DNA of 64,000 bases from Xanthobacter sp. NM-59 (GCF_021401125.1 NZ_JACBFQ010000002.1:1-64000); one strand, 5' to 3'; numbered from the stretch's first letter, positions 32,148 through 41,151 are shown. The notes: generated by a model from the letters alone, not told the origin. Numbers and translations: made by a program.

Positions 32148-32278
32148 GGTCTTCCCCGCGAACGTTCCTCCGGCCCTCCGCACAGCCCATGATGTGCCGC
32201 GCGTGACGAGCCCTGTGGCCGCGCTTTGGCGGCCGCGCCGCGTGCGTTGACCCGCCGCGGCTTCTTGTCTTGCTGAAG

Positions 32279-32300
32279 ATATATGCGAATGCGATTATAT
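32279..32300. promoter_or_regulatory. AT-rich inverted repeat between soxV and soxS
   Basis: ATATA and TATAT arms flank a GCGAATGCGATT core (22 bases) in the divergent soxV-soxS region. In Pseudaminobacter, SoxR is reported to bind the soxS-soxV intergenic region, so this is the best candidate site here. The core is a direct rather than inverted repeat, so the match is weak. Confidence 0.4.
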
Positions 32301-32366
32301 GAGAAGAGAAATCGCACATTGCCCGTTCACACCCACTCGCCTCCCCACCGCAGTCCGAGCCCAGGA

Positions 32367-32744
32367 ATGACGCGCATCCCACCTCCCGCTCTTTCGGCTT
32401 TCGCCCTCGCTATGTGGAGCCTGGCCAGCGCCTCGCCGGCCCGGGCGAGCGAGCTCGTCATGTTCGAGCGCAGGGGCTGCTCCTATTGCCAAAAGTTCGA
32501 ACAGGACGTGGCGCCGGTCTATGCCAAGACCGAGGAGGGCCGTCGCGCGCCGCTGCGGCGCATCGATCTTTCCCAGGGCGTTCCGCCGGAAGTGGCGCTG
32601 GCCGCGCCGGTGCGGTTCACGCCCACCTTCGTTCTGGTGGACGAGGGGCGCGAAGTGGGGCGCATTACGGGTTATGCTTCCGATGAAGCTTTCTGGGGCC
32701 TGATGGCGGCGCTGACGGCACGCCTGAACGCCGGCCAACCTTAG
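32367..32744 (+). CDS. soxS: SoxS, periplasmic thioredoxin-like protein
   Basis: 125 residues from the ATG at 32367 (AGGA upstream). A signal peptide precedes ASEL near residue 28. The thioredoxin-like domain starts at ELVMFERRGCSYCQKF, with redox site CSYC and cis-Pro in VRFTPTFVLVDEG. In Paracoccus SoxS is needed for full expression of the sox genes and reactivates SoxY by reducing its blocked thiol. soxR follows 88 bases downstream. Confidence 0.9.
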   Translation: MTRIPPPALSAFALAMWSLASASPARASELVMFERRGCSYCQKFEQDVAPVYAKTEEGRRAPLRRIDLSQGVPPEVALAAPVRFTPTFVLVDEGREVGRITGYASDEAFWGLMAALTARLNAGQP

Positions 32745-32832
32745 GGCCGCTCAGGCGGGTGGGGCGGCACCCATCTTGCTTGAAAGCGTCCCGGGCGTGG
32801 CCCGCCATTGATGGATCAAGGGGTTCAAGACC

Positions 32833-33207
32833 ATGTCGCCGATCGTGTCCAGGCGGATCGAGGACGAACTGCGCGAGGGCCCGGAGATTTCGCCGGAGCT
32901 GGACCAGTTGATGCGCAATGCCCGCGCGGCAAGCGACTTCCTCAAGGCCCTCTCCCACGAGAATCGCCTGCTGCTGCTGTGCCTGCTGGCCGAGCGCGAA
33001 CTGTCCGTGACGGAGCTTGAAAACATCCTGTCCCTGCGCCAGCCCACCGTTTCCCAGCAACTGGCGCGGCTGCGCCTGGACGGTCTCGTCACCACGCGGC
33101 GCGAAGGCAAGGCCATCTATTACAGCCTCGCCAACGATGATGTGCGGCGCGTCATCGCCGTCATTTACGACATCTATTGCACAAGCGCGCGCTGTAGAGA
33201 AGAATAG
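32833..33207 (+). CDS. soxR: SoxR, ArsR-family thiol-switch repressor of sox genes
   Basis: 124 residues. A winged helix-turn-helix of the ArsR family (LSVTELENILSLRQPTVSQQLARLRLDGLV). Cys50 and Cys116 are 66 residues apart, the same spacing as the two sensing cysteines of SqrR, with a third Cys at 121. These proteins repress until the two cysteines are joined by a polysulfide bridge. Likely targets are the palindromes before soxC, between soxY and soxA, and between soxV and soxS. Confidence 0.93.
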   Translation: MSPIVSRRIEDELREGPEISPELDQLMRNARAASDFLKALSHENRLLLLCLLAERELSVTELENILSLRQPTVSQQLARLRLDGLVTTRREGKAIYYSLANDDVRRVIAVIYDIYCTSARCREE

Positions 33208-33314
33208 CAAGAAAATCGCGCCGTGCCGGCGAAGGGACGCTGAAAAGACGCCCGGGAACATCCCGGAAAGCGCAAGACAAGTCCCCGCCGGCATCTATGG
33301 GAGGAGGCGGCGCC

Positions 33315-34421
33315 ATGGAGATTTCAAGCCCCTGGTGGGCCGCTCTCGCAGGCCTCCTGGTCGGGGGAATTGCGGGTTTCTGCGTCTTTCGCGCACGCCT
33401 GTGCACCTTCGGCGCCCTTGAGGACGCCATGGTGGGCCATGACTGGCGGCGCATGAAGGTCTTCGGCCTGGCCTTGGGCCTCGCCATCGGCGGCACCCAG
33501 CTGCTCACGCTCACCGGCCTGCTCGCACCCGAACGCACCCATTATGTGCCGGCGCTGCTGCCCTGGTTCGGCATTCTGCTGGGTGGCCTGCTGTTCGGGC
33601 TCGGCATGGCGCTGGTGGGCACCTGCGCCTTCGGCTCCCTGGTCCGGCTCGGATCGGGTGATCTGCGCAGCCTCGTCGTGCTGCTGGTCTTCGGCGCGGT
33701 GGCCTATGCCACCCTGCGCGGCGTCTTCGCCGGCTTCCGCGTGGATGGGCTGGAGCGCATCGCCATCGCGGTGCCCGCGGGCACGGCTTCCGACCTGCCG
33801 TCCCTGCTCGGCCGCGCGGCGGGGCACGACCTGCGGCCCTGGCTCGCGGGCCTTGCCAGCATCGCCCTGGTGGGGATTGCCGCCCTGGATCGCAGGCTGT
33901 GGCGCGCGCCGCGCCTGATGACGGCGGGGGTCGTGCTCGGCCTCGGCGTGGTGGCCGGCTGGCTCGCGACCACGCTGCTGGTGGACGAGTTCGCGCGGCC
34001 CACCGCGCCCCAAAGCCTCACTTTCGTCTCGCCCGTTGCGCGTGCGCTGTTCGGCCTGCTGCTCGACCGTGACGGGCTTGCGGAATTCGGGGCCGGCAGC
34101 GTGTTCGGCGTTGCACTCGGCGCCTATGTGGCGGCCCGGCGCGCCGATCTGTTCCGCTGGGAAGCCTTCGATGACCCCCGTGAGATGAAGCGCCACCTGC
34201 TGGGCGCGGTGCTGATGGGTTCGGGCGGCATCCTCTGCGGCGGCTGCACCATCGGCCAGGGTCTCACTGCCGGCTCGCTCCTGGCCCTCTCCTGGCCGCT
34301 GGCCATGGTGGGCATGGCCGCCGGGGCGCGGCTGGGTATCGCCTTGCTGATGGAAGGCTCGGTGACCCAGTTCCTGCGCGCCACCCTCTTCGGTCGCCTC
34401 AACTGGCGCAACGATCCGTGA
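33315..34421 (+). CDS. soxT: YeeE/YedE-family membrane transporter (SoxT-like)
   Basis: 368 residues from the ATG at 33315, preceded by GGAGGAGG; an ATG at 33297 contains that ribosome site and is less likely. Nine or ten hydrophobic segments. The YeeE/YedE signature blocks are present twice: GFCVFRARLCTFGALED and GIAGTCAFG-like (LVGTCAFGSLVRLG), then GGILCGGCTIGQGLTAGSLLALSWPLAM. Bacterial YeeE imports thiosulfate, and SoxT proteins sit beside soxR in other alphaproteobacteria. Import of a sulfur compound or signal is the probable role. Confidence 0.85.
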   Translation: MEISSPWWAALAGLLVGGIAGFCVFRARLCTFGALEDAMVGHDWRRMKVFGLALGLAIGGTQLLTLTGLLAPERTHYVPALLPWFGILLGGLLFGLGMALVGTCAFGSLVRLGSGDLRSLVVLLVFGAVAYATLRGVFAGFRVDGLERIAIAVPAGTASDLPSLLGRAAGHDLRPWLAGLASIALVGIAALDRRLWRAPRLMTAGVVLGLGVVAGWLATTLLVDEFARPTAPQSLTFVSPVARALFGLLLDRDGLAEFGAGSVFGVALGAYVAARRADLFRWEAFDDPREMKRHLLGAVLMGSGGILCGGCTIGQGLTAGSLLALSWPLAMVGMAAGARLGIALLMEGSVTQFLRATLFGRLNWRNDP

Positions 34422-34483
34422 GGACCATGCCCCGGGGCCGCTGATCGCTGCCCGGCGGCCGCGCGCGTGCCACGCAGGCCTTC

Positions 34484-34618
34484 GGCATGACGGCCCCTTG
34501 GGAGGAACGCAGGACGCGGGCATGCCGCCCCCCGTCCACGCCTCCCCCCAGTCCGGCGGCGGCGAAGCGGGCCAGCAGGGCATCGCGCGCGGGCGGCGAT
34601 GCGGCGCTGGTGCTTGTC
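34484..34618. repeat. Degenerate duplicate (copy A) of the DnaJ-like gene's 3' end
   Basis: This segment aligns over about 135 bases with 34704-34838, including a nearly identical block GCGGCGAAGCGGGCCAGCAG at both places. It includes sequence matching the last codons of the DnaJ-like gene plus its downstream flank. The 352-base gap 34422-34773 contains nothing else that I can identify. Confidence 0.7.
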
Positions 34619-34703
34619 AACGATGCTTGAAGACCATTCCCGGTGCCGATGCTCGTGGCCAAGCAGCGCTCGTGTGCAACGCTGGTGCACGGCGCTGGTG
34701 CTT

Positions 34704-34838
34704 GGCATGACGGTCTCTCGGAGGAATAGAGGACGCGGGCGCCGGCCGCCTCCGTCCGCCTCCGTCCGCCCCCTCAGGCGGCGGCGAAGCGGGCCAGCAG
34801 GGCGTCACGCGCCTCGGCGATGCGGCGATAATGCTCGT
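34704..34838. repeat. Copy B of the duplication, overlapping the DnaJ-like gene's end
   Basis: Partner of 34484-34618, 220 bases away. It contains the gene's final 65 coding bases and 70 bases of flank. A short extra repeat (GGCGCTGGTGCTTG at 34603-34616 and 34691-34704) marks the junction between the copies and supports an origin by tandem duplication. Confidence 0.7.
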
Positions 34839-35247
34839 CGCTACCGCCGGCATCGGGGTGGGCCTGCTTGGCGCGGCGTCGAAAGGCCGCGTTGATCTGG
34901 GCAACCTCCAGCTCCCCTTCCAGGGGCAAATCGAGGGCCTCGCGATGGGTGCGGCCATCGTCCCCCGGTTCGGCGCGGAACAGGAAGGCCCGGCGCGCCT
35001 GCTGCGCTTCCAGGCGCAGTTCCACCTGGTCGATCTGCCAGCGCGCGCGTGACATCACCAAGCAGGCGCCGAAGGAGATGCGCCCCTGCCCTTCCAGCTC
35101 ATCGAAGCTGAACGGGCCCACCATGTGATACGGCTCCGCCAGAAAGGCCGAGCGGCCGGTTTTCCCCGCTTCGACGCGGCCGATGGCCACCATGTCGAGG
35201 ATGCCCAGCGAGCCGTTCCAGATGACCCATTGCTCGTTGTCCGCCAT
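34774..35247 (-). CDS. DnaJ-domain protein, small
   Basis: 157 residues. The N-terminal 100 residues are beta-rich (WVIWNGSLGILDMVAIGRVEAGK, FGACLVMSRARWQI) and unknown to me. The C-terminal 50 residues form a J domain with the HPD motif (INAAFRRRAKQAHPDAGGSDEHYRRI), which stimulates Hsp70 ATPase. No Gly/Phe or zinc-finger region, so it is a type III J-protein, probably a specialised DnaK co-chaperone. The open frame extends upstream but overlaps serA; the ATG at 35247 starts the conserved part. Confidence 0.8.
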   Translation of the reverse strand: MADNEQWVIWNGSLGILDMVAIGRVEAGKTGRSAFLAEPYHMVGPFSFDELEGQGRISFGACLVMSRARWQIDQVELRLEAQQARRAFLFRAEPGDDGRTHREALDLPLEGELEVAQINAAFRRRAKQAHPDAGGSDEHYRRIAEARDALLARFAAA

Positions 35248-35430
35248 GGCGCACGCTTCCGTACATGAATCGGAGCCGCGCGCCCTCGCTTTGTCGCAAA
35301 GGGGCCGCGGCGGCAGGATCGCCGGTGCCCCCATGCAGGTTCGGCGCCAAGCCAGCGCCTCGCGCGCGCAAAGCCAGCGCTTCGCCGCCCCCTCCCCCGC
35401 TTCACGGGACGCCGCGCGACGAGGGCGCAA

Positions 35431-35467
35431 ACGAAAACGGCCGGGCACCGCTTCCGCTGCCCGGCCG
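35431..35467 (-). terminator. Rho-independent terminator of serA
   Basis: Read leftward: a 10-bp perfect GC-rich stem (35458-35467 with 35438-35447), then TTTTCGTTT, 37 bases after the serA stop. Confidence 0.85.
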
Positions 35468-35503
35468 TCCAAAACCACTTCAGCGCCGCGCGGCGCCTTG
35501 GCA

Positions 35504-36772
35504 TCAGACCTTGTATTCGTAGAGCAGGCGGGCGCGGATGGTGCCTTCCAGGGCGCGGATGTCTTCCAGCACGCGCTGGCTATCGGCCGCCGAGGCATCG
35601 GCGTCGAGCACCACATAGCCGACGTCGGCATAGGTCTCGTAATACTGGGCGGCGATGTTCACCGCGTGCTTGGCCAGCACCTCGTTCAGCCGGCCGAGCA
35701 TGCCCGGCAGGTTGCGCTGCACCTGGATGAAGCGGGTGCCCAGGGGGCGCGCCGGCAGCTGCACCTGCGGGAAGTTCACCGCGCCGACGGTAGAGCCGGT
35801 GTCGCTGTAGTCCAGCAGCTTGCGCGCCACCTCGGAGCCGATGCGCTCCTGTGCCTCCAGGGTGGAACCGCCGATATGCGGGGTGAGGATGACGTTGTCG
35901 AGCCCCTGGAGCGGCGAGTTGAAGCGCTCTCCATTGGCCCGCGGTTCCACCGGGAACACGTCCACGGCGGCGCCCAGCAGGCGGCCTTCGCGCAGCGCCT
36001 CGGCGAGGGCGTCGAGGTCCACCACGGTACCACGGCTGTTGTTGATGAAGTAGGAGCCCTGCTTCATCATCGCGAACTCGGCGCGGCCGATCATGTTGTG
36101 AGTGGCCGGCGTCTCGGGCACGTGCAGGCTCACCACATCGCTCTGGCCCAAAAGCTCCGCCAAGGTGGCGGTGGGCTCGGTGTTGCCCAGGCGCAGCTTG
36201 TCCATGATGTCGTAGAAGATGACCCGCATGCCCATGGCCTCGGCCAAGTTGGACAGCTGCGAGCCGATATTGCCATAGCCGATGATGCCGAGGGTCTTGC
36301 CGCGCACCTCGTAGCTGTTGGTGGCCGACTTGTCCCAATCGCCCTGGTGGGCGGCCGCCGAGCGCGAGGGAATGCGGCGCAGCAGCATGACGATTTCGCC
36401 GATCACCAGCTCCGCCACCGAACGGGTATTGGAGAAGGGCGCGTTGAACACCGGCACACCCTGCATGCGGCAGGCGTCGAGATCCACCTGGTTGGTACCG
36501 ACGCTGAAGCAGCCCACCGCGATCAGGCGATCCGCGGCATCCAGCACCTTCTGGGTGATGTGGGTGCGCGAGCGGATGCCCAGCAGGTGCACGCCCTTCA
36601 CCGCCTCCAGCAGCGCGTCGCCCTCCAGCGCCTTGGTGAGGCGGGTCAGGTTGGTGTAGCCGGCGGCGGTCATCATCTCCACAGCGCTGTCGTTCACGCC
36701 TTCGAGCAGCAGCACCTTGATCTTGTCCTTGGACAGCGACAGGTGCGGCGAATGGGTATGGCTGTCGTTCAC
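35504..36772 (-). CDS. serA: D-3-phosphoglycerate dehydrogenase
   Basis: 422 residues, the length of the E. coli-type enzyme that has only one regulatory ACT domain. First step of serine synthesis from glycolysis: 3-phosphoglycerate to 3-phosphohydroxypyruvate with NAD. Visible motifs are the NAD fold LGIIGYGNIGSQLSNLAE, the catalytic arginine region NNSRGTVVDLDAL, and the catalytic His in LTPHIGGSTLEAQ. The ACT domain is at the end (NLPGMLGRLNEVLAKHAVNI). Serine feedback inhibition is expected from the family. A strong terminator follows. Confidence 0.95.
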   Translation of the reverse strand: MNDSHTHSPHLSLSKDKIKVLLLEGVNDSAVEMMTAAGYTNLTRLTKALEGDALLEAVKGVHLLGIRSRTHITQKVLDAADRLIAVGCFSVGTNQVDLDACRMQGVPVFNAPFSNTRSVAELVIGEIVMLLRRIPSRSAAAHQGDWDKSATNSYEVRGKTLGIIGYGNIGSQLSNLAEAMGMRVIFYDIMDKLRLGNTEPTATLAELLGQSDVVSLHVPETPATHNMIGRAEFAMMKQGSYFINNSRGTVVDLDALAEALREGRLLGAAVDVFPVEPRANGERFNSPLQGLDNVILTPHIGGSTLEAQERIGSEVARKLLDYSDTGSTVGAVNFPQVQLPARPLGTRFIQVQRNLPGMLGRLNEVLAKHAVNIAAQYYETYADVGYVVLDADASAADSQRVLEDIRALEGTIRARLLYEYKV

Positions 36773-37116
36773 GATCTCAGCGTCCTTCAGCGATGAATGA
36801 GCGAATGGCGGAAAACCGGGTGGGAAGCTCGGCTGGGCTCGACACGGCGGATTCGTCGCCCGCGGCGCGCTGATCCGCGGGCGGGCGAGAACTTAGCGCT
36901 TTTGCCGCCCGCGTCTAGGCTCCGGGTGGCCTTCACCCCCTCCGAAAGTCGCGCAAGCGTGCTTTTGTGGCGTCCCGCGGCGCCCGCGACAAAATGCGCG
37001 CGCCGCGCGAGCCCCAACCTGCCGCTACGCAACATCCCGAATGGGCGGCGCAAAGCGGCGCGGCGACGCATTAGCCCCTTTTTGGCGGACCCTGGCCACC
37101 CTTTGGCCGCCTCGCC
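36773..37116. other. Gene-free interval upstream of serA
   Basis: 344 bases between the histidine kinase stop and the serA start. The promoter of serA must lie here, but no convincing -35/-10 pair, riboswitch or repeat is visible. Both strands hold only short open frames with codon use unlike the neighbours. Confidence 0.5.
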
Positions 37117-38505
37117 TCAAACCGGGATCCGCACCGTGGCGCGCAGGCCCCCAAGCGGGCTGTCGGCCAGGGTGATGTCGCCGCCATGGACGCGCGCCAC
37201 GTCACGGGCGATGGCAAGACCGAGGCCGGAGCCGCCCTCGTCCTGGTTGCGCGCATCATCGAGCCGCAGGAAGGGACGGAACACGTCCTCGCGCTTTTCC
37301 TCCGGAATGCCGGGGCCGTCATCGTCCACGTTCACGATGAGCCAACGGGCGTCGCGGGCGCCGGAAATCTCCACCGTATCGGCGTGGCGCACGGCATTGT
37401 TCACGAGATTGCCGATGCAGCGCTTGAGCTGCTCGCCCTTCACCTCCACCAGAGGCGGGCCCATGAAGCTGGCGCGGGCGGTGGCGCCGTCGCGCTCGGC
37501 ATTCTGCCGCAGCTCCTCGATGACGGCGCCCATGTCGGTGAGGCTGGAGGCCTCGCCCGTATCCCCGCGGGCGAAGGCCAGGTAAGCCTCCAGCATGCCC
37601 TGCAGCTCGTCCACATCCTTCTTCAGCGCGGCCGTATCGGCATTGTCCGGCAGGAAGGCCAATTCCAGCTTGAAGCGGGTGAGGATGGTGCGCATGTCGT
37701 GGGAGACGCCGGCCAACATGGCCGTGCGCTGCTCAATCTGCCGCTCGATACGCCGCTTCATCTCCAGGAACGCCACCGAGGCGCGCCGCACCTCCCGCGC
37801 GCCGCGGGGGCGGAAATTCTCCACATCGCGCCCCTTGCCGAAGGCCTCGGCCGCGTCCGCCAGGTTTTCGATGGGCCGGATCTGGTTGCGCAGGAACAGG
37901 ATGGCGACGGCGAGCAGAACCAGCGAGGTGCCCACCATCCACAAGAGGAAGATGTGGGAATTGGAGGCATAGGCCGTATTGCGCGAAGCAAAGATGCGCA
38001 GCACCGCATCCTTCATCTTCACCCGCACCTCGATGAGGTTGGAGCGCCCCACGGTGTCGATCCAGAACGGCAGTGTCAGCCGCCGGCCGATCTCCCGCGA
38101 GAGCGCGCTGTCGAGCACCGAGAAGAAGGGCTTCGGCCCCGGCGGCGGCAGCGGGTCCGGCGGCAGCACGGAAACGTTGAGCTGGAGATCCCGCCATGCG
38201 ATGCGCCGCAGGGCCGCGTGGTCGTCCATGGGCGGCAACTCCCCATAGAGATCCACCACCGCCGCGATGTCCTGGCTGACGGCGGCGGAGAGCCGCCGCG
38301 TCACCGTATTGTAGTGCCGCTCCATGAACACGAACGCCACCACGGACTGCAGCAGCACCATGGGCGTGACGATGATGAGCAGCGAGCGCGGATAAAGCCC
38401 CTTCGGCGTCACCCGGTTGAACCAGTGGCCGAAGCGGTGGTTCGCTTCCCGCAGCAGGCCGATGACGCGGCCGAGGCCCGACAGGCCGCTTTCCACGAGG
38501 CTCAA
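37117..38505 (-). CDS. EnvZ-type membrane sensor histidine kinase
   Basis: 462 residues. A first membrane helix (LLIIVTPMVLLQSVVAFVF, about 42-60), a periplasmic loop of about 120 residues, a second helix (FLLWMVGTSLVLLAVAILFL), a HAMP linker, an H-box AGVSHDMRTILTRFKLEL, then the ATP domain (N-box CIGNLVNNAVRHA, G1 DDGPGIPEE, G2 GGSGLGLAIARDV). It is close to the EnvZ family of alphaproteobacteria. The ATG overlaps the response regulator stop (ATGA), a clear two-component pair. The stimulus is unknown; envelope stress or osmotic change is typical. Confidence 0.92.
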   Translation of the reverse strand: MSLVESGLSGLGRVIGLLREANHRFGHWFNRVTPKGLYPRSLLIIVTPMVLLQSVVAFVFMERHYNTVTRRLSAAVSQDIAAVVDLYGELPPMDDHAALRRIAWRDLQLNVSVLPPDPLPPPGPKPFFSVLDSALSREIGRRLTLPFWIDTVGRSNLIEVRVKMKDAVLRIFASRNTAYASNSHIFLLWMVGTSLVLLAVAILFLRNQIRPIENLADAAEAFGKGRDVENFRPRGAREVRRASVAFLEMKRRIERQIEQRTAMLAGVSHDMRTILTRFKLELAFLPDNADTAALKKDVDELQGMLEAYLAFARGDTGEASSLTDMGAVIEELRQNAERDGATARASFMGPPLVEVKGEQLKRCIGNLVNNAVRHADTVEISGARDARWLIVNVDDDGPGIPEEKREDVFRPFLRLDDARNQDEGGSGLGLAIARDVARVHGGDITLADSPLGGLRATVRIPV

Positions 38506-39239
38506 GGCGTAACCACCAGCCGATAGCCGATGCCGCGCACGGTCTGGAGATAGACCGGATTGGCCGGGTCCCGCTCCAGCTTGCGCCGCAGGCGATTCAC
38601 CTGCACGTCCACGGCCCGTTCGCTGGTCGCGCCGCCGCCGGCCAGCGCCAGGCGCGGCACCGTCTCGCCGGGCTCTTCCGCCAGGGTGCGGAGCATGTCG
38701 CGCTCACGCTCGGTGAGGCGCACGATCTCGCCGTCACGTGTCAGCTCGCCGCGCTCCAGATGGAAGGTGAAATCCCCAAAACGCACGCTCTCGATGGCCT
38801 TTTGCGCCGGCGGCAGGGCCCGCTTGAGGATGGAGCCGATGCGCAGCAGCAGCTCGCGCGGCTCGAACGGCTTGGCCAGATAGTCGTCCACCCCCGCCTC
38901 GAGGCCGGTGATGCGGTCCTCCGTCTCAGCGCGGGCGGTGAGCATGAGGATGGGCACGGCGGACGTCTTCCGCAGCGAGCGGGCGAGATCCACCCCGCTC
39001 TCGCCCGGCATCATCACGTCCAGCACCAGCAGGTCGAAGGTGAGGCCCTCCAGCCGGCTGCGGGCCTCGGCGGCGGACGCGGCGGTGGTGACACGGTAGC
39101 CGTTCTCCACCAGCAGGCGCGACAAAAGGGTGCGGATGCGGTTGTCGTCGTCCACCACCAGGAGATGGGGCACGTCATCCGGCAATTGCGGGACCGAACG
39201 GGTCTCGGGGCTCGCCTCGGCGGTCGGGTCGGACATCAC
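38502..39239 (-). CDS. OmpR-type response regulator
   Basis: 245 residues, or 244 from the second Met. The receiver domain has the acidic pair in HLLVVDDDNRIR, the phosphorylated Asp in DLLVLDVMMPGESG, a conserved Thr in MLTARAE and Lys in LAKPFEPREL. The winged helix at the C-terminus (SERAVDVQVNRLRRKLERDPANPVYLQTVRGIGYRL) is OmpR-like. In Rhodobacter the related PetR lies beside the MarR-like PetP; the same pairing (MarR gene 131 bases upstream here) is seen, so a PetR-like identity is possible. Confidence 0.92.
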   Translation of the reverse strand: MMSDPTAEASPETRSVPQLPDDVPHLLVVDDDNRIRTLLSRLLVENGYRVTTAASAAEARSRLEGLTFDLLVLDVMMPGESGVDLARSLRKTSAVPILMLTARAETEDRITGLEAGVDDYLAKPFEPRELLLRIGSILKRALPPAQKAIESVRFGDFTFHLERGELTRDGEIVRLTERERDMLRTLAEEPGETVPRLALAGGGATSERAVDVQVNRLRRKLERDPANPVYLQTVRGIGYRLVVTP

Positions 39240-39370
39240 GGAGCTCCCTCGTGCACCGGCCCCTGCGAGCCGGCGGTTCGGCGCGGCACGGCGCCGGCCA
39301 CGCGCTGCCTCGGCTGTGCACGGCGCGCGCGCCCCGCGTCAAGCCCGCAGCACCGCCCGTGGCCTGGCCC

Positions 39371-39922
39371 TCACCCCCCGCGTGCGCGGCGCATGCGGTC
39401 GGCGCGCTGAATCAGCCGCTCCACGGAGGCCCGATCCTCCGGATCAATCATGGCGAGAAGGAAGCGGTGCACGACCTCTTCCGAGCCAGGGCCGGCGGCA
39501 TCGAGCGCGCGGGCGATGCGGCGACTCTGGATACCGACGAAATCCCGCGCCAGCTGCTGCGCCTTCTCGGTTGGATAAAGAAGGCGCTGGCGCCGGTCGG
39601 CGGCTCCCGCCCGGCTCTCCACGAAGCCCTCGTCCACCAGCTCCCGCAGCACGCGGCCCAGGCTCTGCTTGGTGATCTGGAGAATGTCCAACAGGTCCGT
39701 GACGCGCATACCGGGGTTGCGATTCACGAAATGGATCACGCGATGGTGAGCCCGGCCAAACCCGATGGGCGCCAGGATCTCGTCCGGATCACCAACGAAG
39801 TCCCTGTAGGCGAAGAATAAAAGCTCGATCAGATCAACCAGCGGCACGCCATCCCGGATCTCCTCGGGACCGGTGCGCGCGCGGGGATCGGCCGGCGCGA
39901 GTGCGATGTTTATGTCAGCCAT
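39371..39922 (-). CDS. MarR-family transcription regulator (PetP-like)
   Basis: 183 residues from the ATG at 39922; no strong ribosome site, so an earlier start at 39991 is possible. MarR winged helix: FGRAHHRVIHFVNRNPGMRVTDLLDILQITKQSLGRVLRELVDEGFVE, wing with DRRQRLLYPTEKA. The arrangement with an OmpR-type regulator and divergent ilvE is common in Rhizobiales. Nested palindromes in the 242-base divergent region (39953-39976) are candidate operators for it. Confidence 0.88.
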   Translation of the reverse strand: MADINIALAPADPRARTGPEEIRDGVPLVDLIELLFFAYRDFVGDPDEILAPIGFGRAHHRVIHFVNRNPGMRVTDLLDILQITKQSLGRVLRELVDEGFVESRAGAADRRQRLLYPTEKAQQLARDFVGIQSRRIARALDAAGPGSEEVVHRFLLAMIDPEDRASVERLIQRADRMRRARGG

Positions 39923-39952
39923 ATTGACTTTTTCGATGCGATCGTTACGTAG

Positions 39953-39976
39953 GAAACCAGTTTCGCGAAACGATCG
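39953..39976. promoter_or_regulatory. Nested palindromes upstream of the MarR gene
   Basis: GAAAC-CA-GTTTC (39953-39964) overlaps GTTTCGCGAAAC (39960-39971). Both lie inside an outer repeat CGATCGTT (39939-39946) / AACGATCG (39969-39976). Such dense symmetry 30-50 bases before the MarR ATG suggests an autoregulatory operator. Confidence 0.5.
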
Positions 39977-40164
39977 GTCGCCAGTGAGCATTGGAGTGAT
40001 CGAACATTACGCGATCGATCCGCCGGTTGCCACCCTCGGAAGCCGGCGTAATGATATTTCCACGGATGACCGCCGCCAAGCCTCCGCAAGGAGCGGCAGG
40101 CTCTTCGGCGATCAATGTGGGAGGAAGCCGCGCGGACGACGCGGCCTGAACAGGAGCAAGGACA

Positions 40165-41058
40165 ATGAGCGCACCCGGTATCCCCATGGATCAGCACGAA
40201 GGCTGGATCTGGTTCGACGGCGCGATGGTGCCCTGGGCGGATGCCAAGATTCACGTGCTCACCCATGGCCTGCACTATGCCAGCACGGTGTTTGAGGGCG
40301 AACGCGCCTATGGCGGCGAGATCTTCAAATCCATCGAGCATGCCGAGCGCCTGCGCCATTCCGCCGAGCTCCTGGACTTCACCATTCCCTATTCCATGAC
40401 CGAGATCGTCGCCGCCAAGAAGGAGACGCTCGACAAGAACGGCCTGGTCAACGCCTATGTGCGCCCGGTGGCTTGGCGCGGCAGCGAGACGCTGGGCGTC
40501 GCCGCGCAGCACAACAAGGTGCACATGGCCATCGCCGTGTGGGAGTGGCCGAGCTATTTCGATCCCGAGCAGCGCATCAAGGGCCTGCACATCGACCTTG
40601 CGGAGTTCCGTCGTCCCGATCCGGCGACCATTCCGTGCAAGGCCAAGGCGGCCGGCCTGTACATGATCTGCACCATCTCCAAGCACCGGGCCGAGCGCCG
40701 CGGCTTCGCCGACGCCATGATGCTGGACTATCGCGGCTATGTGGCCGAGTGCACCGGCGCCAACATCTTCTTCGTGAAGGATGGCGTGCTGCACACCCCC
40801 ATCGCCGACTGCTTCCTGGACGGCATCACCCGCAAGACGGTGATCGAGCTGGCCCGTCGCCACGGCATCGAGGTCGTCGAGCGCCACATCAAGCCGGAAG
40901 AGCTTGCCACCTTCACCGAGTGCTTCGTCACCGGCACGGCGGCCGAGGTGACCCCGGTGGGCGGCATCGCCGACTGGCGCTTCACCCCGTCGGGCATCAC
41001 CCACCAGCTCATGGACGCCTACACGGCCGAAGTGCAGCCCAAGAAGCAGGCCGCCTGA
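40165..41058 (+). CDS. ilvE: Branched-chain amino acid aminotransferase
   Basis: 297 residues. Class IV PLP transaminase that makes or breaks leucine, isoleucine and valine with 2-oxoglutarate/glutamate. The PLP lysine is Lys161 in PCKAKAAGLYMI. The phosphate-binding blocks are GYVAECTGANIFFVKDG and TGTAAEVTPVGGI, and the family's N-terminal HYASTVFEGERAY block is clear. GAGCAAGGA precedes the ATG. leuB lies 13 kb downstream, not in one operon. A terminator follows at 41152. Confidence 0.95.
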   Translation: MSAPGIPMDQHEGWIWFDGAMVPWADAKIHVLTHGLHYASTVFEGERAYGGEIFKSIEHAERLRHSAELLDFTIPYSMTEIVAAKKETLDKNGLVNAYVRPVAWRGSETLGVAAQHNKVHMAIAVWEWPSYFDPEQRIKGLHIDLAEFRRPDPATIPCKAKAAGLYMICTISKHRAERRGFADAMMLDYRGYVAECTGANIFFVKDGVLHTPIADCFLDGITRKTVIELARRHGIEVVERHIKPEELATFTECFVTGTAAEVTPVGGIADWRFTPSGITHQLMDAYTAEVQPKKQAA

Positions 41059-41151
41059 GCAGGCGACCTCCGGAAGGGGCCCTGGCGGGCCTCTCCTGCC
41101 TCGTTCCTGTCGTTCCGGACGGCGCCTTCGGGCGCCGGACGGTGCGTATTT

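Noticed and set aside
37117-39239. Assigning the kinase-regulator pair firmly as EnvZ/OmpR or PetR
   Set aside because: Domain pattern fits several related pairs; neighbours alone cannot decide, so no gene symbol is given.
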